A DNA stretch of 35,977 nucleotides from a bacterium (GTDB lineage: Bacteria; Planctomycetota; Planctomycetia; Kolteriales; Kolteriaceae): positions 1 to 35,977 of the forward strand of contig JAIEPU010000240.1 of assembly GCA_019748235.1 (NCBI GenBank), read 5' to 3'. Position numbers and translations under genes: made by a program. Numbering within the stretch: position 1 is the stretch's first letter; each line of letters opens with the position of its first letter. Of the stretch, positions 16,759-25,659 are shown in pieces. Below the pieces are notes generated by a model. It worked only from the letters and a program-made list of their open reading frames with translations, was not told the origin of the DNA and made no database searches.

Positions 16759-18123
16759 ATGAGTGATCGATTGATCGATCGCAAATTCATTGCCCTGGTG
16801 TTGCTTGCTGTTTCCACCACGGCGCTCGCTGGCGGCAACGCGAAAGATCCGGTGGAGGGATATCGAAACCTCCTCGATCACGCCTACTTGCCTCCCGACT
16901 TTGATCAAGAAGACTGGGATAAACTCTGGACCTCTTGGGAGAAACCCGCTCGCGAGAAATACGAAAAGGCGACTCCGGCCGAACGGCACGCCATGATGCT
17001 TGAACGATACGGCTTCCAGGATGTCCCCGGCGAAAAAAGAGACTTACCTCTGCAATACACCCCCGACGGGAAGGGGGGTTGGGTGATGAATTGTTTCACC
17101 TGTCACGGCGGCAAGGTGAATGGTGTGACGATCCCTGGACTGCCGAATACTCACATCGCCCTTCAAACGTTGATTGACGATGTCCGCAACGTTAAGCTCC
17201 GCTCGAAGGAGCAGTTGACGCATATGGATGTCGGCTCGGTCATGGTTCCACTCGGCACGACTCGCGGCACGACCAATGCGGTCATCTTTGGAGTCGCGCT
17301 GGCGACATTTCGCGACTACGACCTGAACTACAAGCCGACGGCCAGGCCTCCGCACATGCTTCATCACGACATGGACGCTCCACCGTGGTGGAACGTCAAG
17401 AAGAAGTCTCACCTTTATGCCGATGGATTTGCTCCCCGCAGCCATCGTTCGCTCATGCAGTTCCTGATGGTTCCCGCGAACGGGCCCAAGCAATTCGCGG
17501 AATTCGAACCAGACTTCAAGAAGATCTACGAGTACATCCTATCTCTCGAAGCGCCGAAGTACCCTTGGGCGATTGACAAAAACCTCGCCGCAAAGGGAGA
17601 AGTCGTCTTCAACAAGAATTGCAGCGAGTGTCACGGCACTTACGGCAAAGAAAGCGACTACCCGAATGTGAACGTACCGCTTGACGTCATTGGAACCGAT
17701 CGCGTCCGCTATGACTCGCTCGGCCGACCCGGCTTCGAGTTCTATGAGCACTCGTGGTTCAATCGGACCAGCACCGACAAAGTGAATATGACGCCCGAAG
17801 GATATGTCGCGCCGCCACTTGACGGCATTTGGGCAACGGCTCCTTATCTCCATAATGGATCCGTGCCGACCCTTTGGCACCTTCTCCACTCCAAGGATCG
17901 TCCCGTTGTCTGGAAGCGCACGGAGGATGGCTACGATCAAAAGAAGATCGGGCTTGAGATCGATACGTTTGACTCTGTTCCCTCTTCAGTCAAATCTCCG
18001 GTCGAGCGTCGCTACTACTTCGACACCAAGCAGAATGGTAAGAGCGCGGCGGGCCATACATTCCCCGACAAGCTGAATGAAGAGGAGCGAACTCAACTGC
18101 TCGAGTATTTGAAGACGTTGTAA
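16759..18123 (+). CDS. Exported diheme c-type cytochrome
   Basis: A 455-residue protein with a signal peptide (F-I-A-L-V-L-L-A-V-S-T-T-A-L-A, residues 10-24) and two heme c attachment sites, C-F-T-C-H at 112-116 and C-S-E-C-H at 288-292. The C-terminal domain contains A-P-P-L-D-G-I-W-A-T-A-P-Y-L-H-N-G-S, a pattern seen in RoxA-like and cytochrome c peroxidase-like diheme proteins. It probably acts in the periplasm in electron transfer or oxidation; the exact family is not certain. The ATG at 16759 has AAGGA eight bases upstream; an upstream in-frame ATG at 16636 adds 41 residues without a plausible signal peptide. It follows the DUF1501 gene by 222 bases and ends at a strong hairpin. Confidence 0.88.
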   Translation: MSDRLIDRKFIALVLLAVSTTALAGGNAKDPVEGYRNLLDHAYLPPDFDQEDWDKLWTSWEKPAREKYEKATPAERHAMMLERYGFQDVPGEKRDLPLQYTPDGKGGWVMNCFTCHGGKVNGVTIPGLPNTHIALQTLIDDVRNVKLRSKEQLTHMDVGSVMVPLGTTRGTTNAVIFGVALATFRDYDLNYKPTARPPHMLHHDMDAPPWWNVKKKSHLYADGFAPRSHRSLMQFLMVPANGPKQFAEFEPDFKKIYEYILSLEAPKYPWAIDKNLAAKGEVVFNKNCSECHGTYGKESDYPNVNVPLDVIGTDRVRYDSLGRPGFEFYEHSWFNRTSTDKVNMTPEGYVAPPLDGIWATAPYLHNGSVPTLWHLLHSKDRPVVWKRTEDGYDQKKIGLEIDTFDSVPSSVKSPVERRYYFDTKQNGKSAAGHTFPDKLNEEERTQLLEYLKTL

Positions 18124-18152
18124 CAACGACTTCGTCATTCAAGAAATGCGAA

Positions 18153-18177
18153 ACGGGGTAAGACCATCTTACCCCGT
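18153..18177. terminator. Strong hairpin between convergent genes, likely bidirectional terminator
   Basis: A perfect 11-bp stem, ACGGGGTAAGA with TCTTACCCCGT, with the three-base loop CCA. It sits 29 bases after the cytochrome stop and about 80 bases from the stop of the convergent PEP-CTERM gene. T tracts on both sides are short (CTTT on plus, TTTC on minus), so termination could be factor-assisted. Confidence 0.7.
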
Positions 18178-18256
18178 CTTTGCTGCGCTCACCTTCGAAA
18201 GAGGACCACGTCGCGGAAGCAACGCGGTCCTCCGCTTTCCATCTTGGTTCTTCCGA

Positions 18257-19894
18257 TCAGACTTCAACCTTCGCCGCACGCTTGCGACGAATGAGCCCCA
18301 GTCCGAATCCGGCAACACCCATCGCCGAAAGGATCATCGTGGACGCCTCGGGAACCGCAGTTACGTTGAGGTTCACCTGATGAGCGACCGACGTGTCGAT
18401 CGAATAGCTGTACCCGCTCGGAATCAATCCGAGATCGAGTCCGTTGTCGACGAGTGAGCCGGTGTAGTCAAACAAGCGATAGCTACCGATGCCGAATCCG
18501 GCGAGAGCTTCGATGTTCAGCGTGCCGTCCAGAGTCAAATCTCCCGTCACTTCGACGAGGTCATTCACGCCACTGCCGACGATACCCGGAGTGTCGAGTT
18601 GGTAGTTTAGAATTGAAGCAGCATCGAATGAGGTCGACCCGAGATGGATCGTGCCTGGGCTGTTGCCCGCCGCCAGCGTTCCACCCACGAAACTCACGGA
18701 CCCATCGATCGTTCCCGACCCGGCGAGCGTTGCACCCGCATTCACGGTCACTGAACCTTCACCCGTGGCCGAACCGCTCGTGTTGTTCACGAGAAGGGTT
18801 CCCGCGTTGACAACGGTATTGCCCGCATAAGTATTCGCCGCACTGAGTTCGAGAATTCCTTCGCCAAGCTTCGTCAGGCCGCCTTGACCATAGACTGATT
18901 GCGAGAGCGTGAGATGCCCATAGGTGACAGGAGCGGGAGCAACCGGTGCCAAGTTCGCATTCACGAAAATCCCCGAATCCGATTGAAGATTCACGCTATT
19001 GTTGAAACTCGTGGTGAACGCGTTGTTCTGATAGCGAAGGGCACCCTCCGGATTGACACCCGTACTCTTTCCTTGGCCATTCAACGTAAGGATCGAACCA
19101 CTTCCCAAGGTCCAGTTCGCGAGCGTGCTCGTCCCGATCTGGTACTGACCACCGTTATTCACGGTCACCGCCGCGGCATTCTGGAAAGCGTTAACCTCAT
19201 CACGAACCGCACCGTTGTTAATGACTAATGAACCCTGGAACCCTGTCCCTGGAGCGGTGGGAGCCACGCTGAACGTCACATTGCCGGCACCCTCCTTAGT
19301 GACGGTGATGTTGCTCGCCGCTGTCACGCCGCCTGGGCTGTTGTTCGTCTTTCCGAACTCCGTCGCCACGTTCGAAGTGAGAGCATGATTCTGAGTAATG
19401 ATGGTGTCGGATCCGAACGTGACGGGGGCGAAAATTTTGGTGAGCGTTGTCGCGTCATCCACCCCAGCGGGATTCTCGGTGTAAGTGGCTGGCCCGCTAC
19501 TCGACTGGAAAGTCAACGTTCCGTTACCGTTCGCACCGATTCGAAAGTTGCCCAACTGATTGGCGGCATTGTTCACGGTGAGTGAGCCAATCGTGATGGC
19601 GGCACCCGCGGTATTACTGATTTGAAGATTATACGCGCCCGTCGGTGCAGTGGAGGCTGGAAGATTGACCGTCGCCGTGGCATCGATGGCATTTGGAACC
19701 GTTCCCGCCGGCCCGCCAGTCCATCGAGCCGTTGCGGTCCAGTTTCCCGTTTGATTCGCCGTTGGAACGTACGTGTACTGAGCCCAAGTGGTGTTCGGAA
19801 GAATGAGACCGAGCGCCATCGCCGCGAGCGAGGAGCGCCATCGCTTCACGCCAGAAGACTTACGATTTCGACGAGAGGTTGCGACCAAAAACAT
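18257..19894 (-). CDS. Secreted beta-strand-repeat protein with PEP-CTERM-like sorting tail
   Basis: A 545-residue extracellular or surface protein. The signal peptide lies in residues 1-38 (basic start, then L-A-A-M-A-L-G-L-I-L and a T-T-W-A-Q cleavage region). The body is rich in Gly, Ser, Thr, Asn and Ala and predicted to be beta-helical. An autotransporter-associated beta-strand repeat (G-G-L-T-K-L-G-E-G-I-L-E-L) is followed by N-T-Y-A-G-N-T-V-V-N-A-G-T-L-L. The C-terminus (514-545) has V-P-E-A-S-T, a hydrophobic segment and R-R-K-R, the tripartite PEP-CTERM design, with Pro changed to Ala in the third motif position. Such tails direct processing by an EpsH-type exosortase; none is in the window. 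AAGGA lies nine bases before the ATG. Confidence 0.92.
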   Translation of the reverse strand: MFLVATSRRNRKSSGVKRWRSSLAAMALGLILPNTTWAQYTYVPTANQTGNWTATARWTGGPAGTVPNAIDATATVNLPASTAPTGAYNLQISNTAGAAITIGSLTVNNAANQLGNFRIGANGNGTLTFQSSSGPATYTENPAGVDDATTLTKIFAPVTFGSDTIITQNHALTSNVATEFGKTNNSPGGVTAASNITVTKEGAGNVTFSVAPTAPGTGFQGSLVINNGAVRDEVNAFQNAAAVTVNNGGQYQIGTSTLANWTLGSGSILTLNGQGKSTGVNPEGALRYQNNAFTTSFNNSVNLQSDSGIFVNANLAPVAPAPVTYGHLTLSQSVYGQGGLTKLGEGILELSAANTYAGNTVVNAGTLLVNNTSGSATGEGSVTVNAGATLAGSGTIDGSVSFVGGTLAAGNSPGTIHLGSTSFDAASILNYQLDTPGIVGSGVNDLVEVTGDLTLDGTLNIEALAGFGIGSYRLFDYTGSLVDNGLDLGLIPSGYSYSIDTSVAHQVNLNVTAVPEASTMILSAMGVAGFGLGLIRRKRAAKVEV

Positions 19895-20736
19895 GAGAGA
19901 GAGTCCTTTGTTGAGAGAGTCTGAACGGATGCAGAAGTAAAAGGAGGGTCACGTCATCATCACGGAGACGACAACATGGAGGATGGCATTAACAACACAA
20001 CCAAAGCATGAGATTTCCCTTTCTCGGAAGGTGCCGCGGCGCGACACGATCACGTCACCTAGGTTGGGTAGCCTGACGTTTAAGAAGCAGGACCGCAGGA
20101 GTTAAGCCAACACGCAGATTGCAGGTAAGCACGAAATAAACGCTAACGCAGGCGGCGTGCCGAACTCATGACGTCATTGAGTCAAAATCGATGAAAACGT
20201 TTGATTCGCTGGAAAATCACTCAGCAAAACCGCTCCAAATCATGCGTTGAGATTTGAACTATAGCTTCATTAAAAAGGAAGCCGCACGTTGCCAGTCACT
20301 CATCGCAAGTACGTCTCACCGCGAAATAGACGGGCTCCGTGACATAACCCAGCCCAGAGATCATTCACTCAAAACATCTAAACGAATCACCCTCAATATT
20401 CGCCATCATTAGCCACTGCGTTATTTTGTGGATCGAGATCATTTTCCAGCCGTCGAATCGTACTTACCCATTTCGCCACACCTCATTTGCTCTGCCAATT
20501 GACAGACACAAACATCATTTCCTCGCTTCAGCTCATCTACTCGATCGAGCAAATCTCAGTGATCTACCATAGAAGTGAAACATCCTGATCGAGTCCAACT
20601 TTCGGGAAAGAGTCGCTCTACGGAAGCGGACCCTCTGCTGGCACACGCTTTGCCTTTTGCCCATTCGCTGCTCGCGTTCCCTCAGATGGATTTAATCAAC
20701 CGGAGTGCCCGGCCAATAACCCCGGGTGTAAATGAA
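19895..20736. other. Long divergent intergenic region, 842 bp
   Basis: This region separates the PEP-CTERM gene (minus) from the DUF1559 gene (plus) and must carry promoters for both. It contains four sites with ACGTCA or TGACGT between 19951 and 20177, including the 10-bp palindrome at 20168-20177 and an inverted pair at 20052-20079. The stretch 20400-20574 is AT-rich. The DUF1559 frame stays open back to a GTG at 20575, but that part shows no family similarity. No RNA gene or riboswitch was recognised. Confidence 0.55.
20052..20079. promoter_or_regulatory. Inverted ACGTCA/TGACGT pair, possible operator or hairpin
   Basis: ACGTCA at 20052-20057 and TGACGT at 20074-20079 form a dyad with a 16-base spacer, and CTA/TAG can pair further inside. 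More copies of the hexamer lie at 19951-19956 and 20168-20177. This could be a regulator site; the role is an inference. Confidence 0.3.
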
Positions 20737-21777
20737 ATGACTTCCGACTCCCCCATCCTTCACGGTAACGTGAACGACCGAGCACCTTTTCGCCAACCTC
20801 GTCGTGGATTCACGTTGATCGAACTCTTAGTTGTGATTGCAGTCATCGGCATCTTGATGGCACTGCTATTACCTGCATTATCGGCTGTTCAAGGGGCCGT
20901 TCGGCGAACCTCGTGCAGCAACAATCTTCGCCAGATCGGTGTTGCACTCATCGCGTACCACACTCAGTTCGACATGTTTCCGTCCGGTCGCACGGATACA
21001 TTTACTGGCGGACTCAGCAAGAACTGGAGTCCGCATGCTGCCATCCTTCCGTTCCTCGAACAGCAGCAGTATTACGACATGATCAATTTTCAGGTCAAAC
21101 CCGCAGACGATGCAAACGATACGATTCGCCAAACGCAGATCGGGATCTATCTTTGCCCCGCGGACCTGACTCGAAGCTACTCTTCGGGCGCGGTTGCGAA
21201 CGGACGTTCGAACTATCGTTCGTGTGCTGGCGCTCTTTGGAATGCCGACGACACCAACAACGGCGTTTTTCCTGAAATCTCTTTCACTCGCATGAGCGAT
21301 ATCTACGACGGCACGTCAAAGACTGTTCTGTTTAGTGAACGAAACACCGGAGACGGTGACAATAACGCTATCGAAGTCAGCAGCGACATCTACCGAATCG
21401 ACAACAGTAACAAAACGGTGGACGACGTTTACAACGCCTGCAAGCAAGTGAAGGCATCTGTTGGATCAGCGAATCAATCTTCTGAAGCGGGTCGGATGTG
21501 GCTGAACGGCCAGCTCTTCACCACTCGCTACATGCACGTCATGACCCCCAACACGATCAGTTGCGCCAGAGAGAAAAAGAATGCCTCCGCATCGACTGAC
21601 CTTGGCAGTAGCATTAACAACCAGGGAGGGGCTTTGACCGCATCCAGCCGGCACTGGGGTGGAGTGAACGTTCTCTATGCCGACGGTTCGATCAACTTCA
21701 TCGGTGACTCGGTCGATGTGAGATTATGGCGCGCCCTCGCCACCATTCGGGAGGGAGAATCGACCGGCGACCTTTGA
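20737..21777 (+). CDS. DUF1559 family prepilin-like protein
   Basis: A 346-residue protein with a type IV prepilin-like N-terminus: R-R-G followed by [14 protein letters not shown]. Cleavage is expected after Gly24, the new N-terminal Phe25 would be methylated, and Glu29 is in the +5 position. The family-typical [12 protein letters not shown] and the C-terminal [15 protein letters not shown] follow. Planctomycetes encode dozens of these pseudopilins, thought to be processed by a PilD-type peptidase and placed in or outside the membrane; their function is unknown. The start is uncertain because no candidate has a good Shine-Dalgarno; ATG 20737 gives the usual short leader, while ATG 20686 and GTG 20575 are possible. 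Confidence 0.88.
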   Translation: MTSDSPILHGNVNDRAPFRQPRRGFTLIELLVVIAVIGILMALLLPALSAVQGAVRRTSCSNNLRQIGVALIAYHTQFDMFPSGRTDTFTGGLSKNWSPHAAILPFLEQQQYYDMINFQVKPADDANDTIRQTQIGIYLCPADLTRSYSSGAVANGRSNYRSCAGALWNADDTNNGVFPEISFTRMSDIYDGTSKTVLFSERNTGDGDNNAIEVSSDIYRIDNSNKTVDDVYNACKQVKASVGSANQSSEAGRMWLNGQLFTTRYMHVMTPNTISCAREKKNASASTDLGSSINNQGGALTASSRHWGGVNVLYADGSINFIGDSVDVRLWRALATIREGESTGDL

Positions 21778-21824
21778 TCACGACATGTTCCCTGACACAT
21801 AGTTCCCAACAAGATGCCTCATCG

Positions 21825-21830
21825 AAGGAG
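21825..21830 (+). promoter_or_regulatory. Ribosome binding site deciding a TTG start
   Basis: AAGGAG with an eight-base spacer before TTG at 21839. The in-frame GTG at 21830 overlaps the site itself and so is unlikely to be the start of the sulfatase. Confidence 0.6.
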
Positions 21831-21838
21831 TGAACACC

Positions 21839-23389
21839 TTGATTCGACAACTCACCCGAAGTCTGCCACCCCTTGCGGTGGCATGCGTGGTGATCCCGTG
21901 GTTCGCGGTCCCATCTGTAGCGGAGGAAAAGACGACGAAGAAGTTGAATGTACTCTTCATCGTCTCTGACGACCTGAACACGACGGTCTTGCACACTTAC
22001 GGTCAGCAAGCCGTGCAGACGCCGAACATTGATCGGCTCGCCTCGCATGGTGTCCGCTTCGATCGGGCCTACTGCAACTATCCCGTCTGCAATGCATCGC
22101 GAACGTCGTTTCTCAGTGGCCGTTTTCCCGAATCGACCAAAGTCCTGAGCAATCTGACGGAGCCGCGCGTCGAGTTAGGCAAAGACTACAAGCTTCTCCC
22201 TGAGTACTTCAAGGAGCACGGTTACTTCACCGCCGGAATCGGAAAAATTGCGCATGGCCGATTCCCGGATTCGGTCACATGGGACGTTCAGACGGACCCC
22301 CAACAAAATCCGAACGCCACAGCAAAATCTGACGAAGATGATCAAACGAATGCGAAGGGTCGTCCTCGGAAAAATGCCAAGAACTCAAACGGCGATCAAA
22401 AGGGAGGGAAGAAACAGAGAGCGAAGAAGCGACAGTCGGTAGAGGCGAACGAAGAAACTCCCTTCCCTTGGGAAGCAACAGACAACGAGGATGCCGAGGA
22501 GCCAGACGGCAAGACCGCCCGCATCGTCGCTCAATTAATCGAGGAGCACAAAGATGGCCCATTCTTTATCGCTGCAGGATTTCACAAACCGCACTTGCCG
22601 CATACTGCCCCCAAGAAGTATTTCGATCTCTATCCGCCAGAGAAAATCGCAGTGCCGAGCGAACCCAAGGATCATTTGAGCCAGATTCCAGAGATCGCGA
22701 AGAATGGGAAGTTTCATCCTGAGTTCACGGAGAAGCAGGTCCAGGAGACGATCTCGCACTATTTCGCCGCCACCACCTTCATGGACGCGCAGGTGGGCAT
22801 CTTGCTCGATACGCTCGACCGACTGGATCTTTGGAAGAACACGGTAGTGATCTTCATCGGTGATCACGGCTGGCACTTAGGAGAACATGGCGGCTATTGG
22901 GCAAAGGTGAGCCTATTCGAAGAATCGGCCAAAGCTCCACTGATCGTCGCGGCCCCTGGATTCAAGCCGAATGCTTCCTCCGCGCGCCTGGTCGAATTCG
23001 TCGATATCTATCCGAGCCTCACGGAACTGGCGGGGCTTCCCACGCCGTCGAATCTTGAGGGAGTCAGCTTCGTACCCCTCCTCAAAGAGCCGGCAACGCC
23101 TTGGAAGAAAGCGATTTTCACTGTCGTCAGCCGTCAGAATTCATTAGGCCACGCCGTCCGAACGGAAAAGAACACGTACATCGAATGGCCCGACGGAAGC
23201 ACTCAACTCTACGACTATGCGACGGATCCAAAGGAATACGTCAACTTGAATAAAGATCCCAATCAGTCCCAGACCATCGCCGAACTCAAGAAGCTTCTGA
23301 GCGAGGGGTGGCTCTCCGCCAAGCCGGCAAAGATTGGCCCACAGGCATCGATTGTGACACCATCTCCTGATCTTGCTGATAAAAAGTAG
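21839..23389 (+). CDS. Sulfatase, iduronate-2-sulfatase type, with charged insert
   Basis: An exported sulfatase of 516 residues starting at TTG. A signal peptide lies within residues 1-28 (L-A-V-A-C-V-V-I-P-W-F-A-V-P-S-V-A). Metal-binding D44 and D45 (I-V-S-D-D-L-N) and the active-site motif C-N-A-S-R at 84-88 follow; Cys84 would be converted to formylglycine by a maturase not seen here. G-D-H-G-W-H-L-G-E-H supplies further ligands. Family knowledge suggests it removes sulfate esters from polysaccharides. Residues 153-222 form a lysine- and acid-rich low-complexity insert that is absent from the second sulfatase. It follows the DUF1559 gene by 61 bases. Confidence 0.93.
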   Translation: MIRQLTRSLPPLAVACVVIPWFAVPSVAEEKTTKKLNVLFIVSDDLNTTVLHTYGQQAVQTPNIDRLASHGVRFDRAYCNYPVCNASRTSFLSGRFPESTKVLSNLTEPRVELGKDYKLLPEYFKEHGYFTAGIGKIAHGRFPDSVTWDVQTDPQQNPNATAKSDEDDQTNAKGRPRKNAKNSNGDQKGGKKQRAKKRQSVEANEETPFPWEATDNEDAEEPDGKTARIVAQLIEEHKDGPFFIAAGFHKPHLPHTAPKKYFDLYPPEKIAVPSEPKDHLSQIPEIAKNGKFHPEFTEKQVQETISHYFAATTFMDAQVGILLDTLDRLDLWKNTVVIFIGDHGWHLGEHGGYWAKVSLFEESAKAPLIVAAPGFKPNASSARLVEFVDIYPSLTELAGLPTPSNLEGVSFVPLLKEPATPWKKAIFTVVSRQNSLGHAVRTEKNTYIEWPDGSTQLYDYATDPKEYVNLNKDPNQSQTIAELKKLLSEGWLSAKPAKIGPQASIVTPSPDLADKK

Positions 23390-23439
23390 CCTTGAGAGTC
23401 GCCTTTTTGGCGGGAGAGGTAAGAACCGAAAACCATCGG

Positions 23440-23473
23440 CACGTTCCTTCTCTCATGGGGAGGAACGTGTTTT
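23440..23473 (+). terminator. Likely intrinsic terminator after the first sulfatase
   Basis: CACGTTCCT (23440-23448) pairs with AGGAACGTG (23461-23469), leaving a 12-base loop, and TTTT follows directly. It lies 50 bases after the first sulfatase stop, so the second sulfatase may have its own promoter or be read through. Confidence 0.6.
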
Positions 23474-23567
23474 CGTTGTTCGTATCCCCGTTCTATCCCT
23501 TGTCCAAGCTACAAACTTCCACGATAGTGGGTGGAGGGCCACTCATGGCGAGGAAGGAACAATCGGA

Positions 23568-25034
23568 ATGGTCGGTGCCATCATTGTGCATTCGTTATTC
23601 GGATGCTTCTTTGCCGCCATGTCTTCTCATTCGACCTCTCCTCCTAATGTGCTGCTGATTACCGTTGATGATTTGAACGACTGGATCGGCCCATTGGCGG
23701 GTCACCCTCAGGCGAGGACGCCAAATCTCGATCGGTTAGCGGCGCGCGGCGTGACGTTCACCTCCGCGCACTGCCAAGCCCCCCTTTGCAACCCTTCTCG
23801 CACAAGTTTTCTTACCAGCCTACGCCCCACCACGACCGGCATTTACACACTGGAAGGTTGGTTTCGCGATTCGAAGGAATTCAAGGATCATCTGACTTTG
23901 CCGGAGTTATTCGCCGATCATGGTTATGAAGTCGCGATCGGGGGTAAGATCTTTCACATCAAGGGGCCACTTCGAAAAGATTTGCAAGGTGCGTTCACTT
24001 GGGGATCGCCTGGTGAAATGGGTCCCTATCCTGAGAAACGTCTCGTCGACATCAAGGACAATTTACGCGCGATCGATTGGGGGCCATTTCCCGAACGAGA
24101 TGAACAAACCACCGATTACAAGACCGCGACATGGGCATGTCAGCAATTAGCGAATAAACGGCAGAAGCCTCTTTTCATCGCCGTCGGCTTTCATCGTCCA
24201 CATGTCCCTTGCTTCGCTCCTCAACTTTGGTTTGATCTTTATCCCTTAGAATCCCTAACGATGCCCCCCTTCCTCGAAAACGATCGGGACGATACTCCTC
24301 CGTTCTCGTGGTATCTCTATTGGCGAACACCAGAGCCGCGCGTCTCTTGGCTGCGCCGGACCGGAGAACTCAAGAATCTGGTCCGTTCTTATCTTGCTTG
24401 CGTCAGCTATGTGGACGCGATGATCGGCCGCGTTCTCGATGAACTCGAACGCTCGGGTCAACAAGACAACACGATTGTCGTTCTCCTGGGAGATCATGGC
24501 TGGCACCTCGGCGAGAAGGGAATCACCGGCAAAAACTCTCTCTGGGAGCGATCGACACATGTCCCTCTCATTTTCGCGGGTCCAGGATGCAGAGCAGGGT
24601 CCGTTTGTGATCAACCGGTGGAACTTCTCGACATCTATCCGACGCTTGCGTCACTATCGCATCTCACCGTAACGACAAAACTAGAAGGACACAGCCTCGT
24701 TGATCAGCTCAATGATGCAAACTCACCGCGCCGTTGGCCGGCGATCACCAGCCAAGGACCGGGCAATCACTCCGTCCGCACCAAGGATTGGCGCTATATT
24801 CGCTACGCCGACGGTTCGGAAGAGCTCTATGACTTGAGAAACGATCGTCACGAGTGGCATAACCTGGCGTCAACACCTGAACTCGCAAACCGTAAAGCCG
24901 AACTCGCGGAATGGCTTCCGAAAGAAATTGCTGCTCCTGTACGGGGAAGTCACTCTCGACTCATCGAGCTGAAGGATGGAACACCTTATTGGGAGGAGAA
25001 GCCAATCCATCCCCAGGACGGCCCGCCAGAGTAG
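23568..25034 (+). CDS. Sulfatase, iduronate-2-sulfatase type (second)
   Basis: A 488-residue sulfatase paralogous to the preceding one. A short hydrophobic N-terminus (A-I-I-V-H-S-L-F-G-C-F-F-A-A) is probably a signal peptide. Metal-binding D34 and D35 (T-V-D-D-L-N-D-W) and the formylglycine motif C-N-P-S-R at 74-78 are present. G-D-H-G-W-H-L-G-E-K and the C-terminal V-R-T-K-D-W-R-Y-I-R-Y-A-D-G match the same subfamily as its neighbour. It should hydrolyse sulfate esters of glycans outside the cytoplasm. ATG 23568 has AAGGA nine bases upstream; the frame stays open to 23373, inside the previous gene, but that part does not look like a signal. It converges on the DNA glycosylase gene with a 19-base gap. 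Confidence 0.92.
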   Translation: MVGAIIVHSLFGCFFAAMSSHSTSPPNVLLITVDDLNDWIGPLAGHPQARTPNLDRLAARGVTFTSAHCQAPLCNPSRTSFLTSLRPTTTGIYTLEGWFRDSKEFKDHLTLPELFADHGYEVAIGGKIFHIKGPLRKDLQGAFTWGSPGEMGPYPEKRLVDIKDNLRAIDWGPFPERDEQTTDYKTATWACQQLANKRQKPLFIAVGFHRPHVPCFAPQLWFDLYPLESLTMPPFLENDRDDTPPFSWYLYWRTPEPRVSWLRRTGELKNLVRSYLACVSYVDAMIGRVLDELERSGQQDNTIVVLLGDHGWHLGEKGITGKNSLWERSTHVPLIFAGPGCRAGSVCDQPVELLDIYPTLASLSHLTVTTKLEGHSLVDQLNDANSPRRWPAITSQGPGNHSVRTKDWRYIRYADGSEELYDLRNDRHEWHNLASTPELANRKAELAEWLPKEIAAPVRGSHSRLIELKDGTPYWEEKPIHPQDGPPE

Positions 25035-25053
25035 CGCCGGATTTGGCCCGATG

Positions 25054-25659
25054 TCATTCGAATGAAGGCCGTTTTCTATTCGCACTCACAAAGCGTGAGC
25101 CCTCAACGAAGTACCTCAGTTCGAGATCATGCGCGCTCGTCACGCCGATACGCGGGGTGCAAACGATTTGACGACGTGGAATCGGTTTCGATCGCTCTTT
25201 TGTGACGTAAAGGGTTGAACTCCTGACCAGATCATGTCCGTTCGATGTTCGGTCGATCCCGAGCGCTTCGCACAGCTTGGCCGGCCCTCGACAGAGTTCG
25301 AGCATTGAATTCTTTCGACGCCGCTTCTTCATGAGCTCGAGCCCCTCCATCGGTTCGAGCGCCCTAATCAAGACAGCACTGGCGACATCGGGGGGCTGTG
25401 TCACGATGTTAAAGCACCACCTCGAATGGATCGCATAAACATAGGCATGGCCGGGCGGGCCGAACATGGCTTCCACGCGTGGCGTGCGTCGGCGATACGA
25501 GTGACTCGCAGGATCGACCTCGTGAAGATATGCTTCCGTTTCGACAATCCATCCAGCGGCACGACCTTCTTTCGATTCGTGAACTAACACCTTGCCGAGA
25601 AGTTCTTTCGCGACTCTGACCGGATCACGATCAAAGAATCCTCGTGGGAGGGGTGACAT
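25054..25659 (-). CDS. 3-methyladenine DNA glycosylase (AAG/MPG family)
   Basis: A 201-residue base-excision enzyme that removes alkylated and deaminated purines such as 3-methyladenine and hypoxanthine. The family features are V-E-T-E-A-Y with catalytic Glu at 42 and Tyr at 44, D-P-A-S-H-S-Y with His53, and M-F-G-P-P-G-H-A-Y-V-Y. R-G-P-A-K-L-C-E-A-L-G-I appears in the second half as expected. The length is normal for bacterial members. The ATG at 25659 overlaps the stop of the DUF4416 gene (TGATG), a coupling that rules in this start over the GTG three bases earlier. It is the last gene of a five-gene minus-strand run that begins with a SbcCD-like pair. Confidence 0.94.
   Translation of the reverse strand: MSPLPRGFFDRDPVRVAKELLGKVLVHESKEGRAAGWIVETEAYLHEVDPASHSYRRRTPRVEAMFGPPGHAYVYAIHSRWCFNIVTQPPDVASAVLIRALEPMEGLELMKKRRRKNSMLELCRGPAKLCEALGIDRTSNGHDLVRSSTLYVTKERSKPIPRRQIVCTPRIGVTSAHDLELRYFVEGSRFVSANRKRPSFE

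Noticed and set aside
20499-20504. A TTGACA box that could be the -35 element of the DUF1559 gene.
   Set aside because: No acceptable -10 element lies 16-18 bases downstream, and the box alone is too common to call a promoter.
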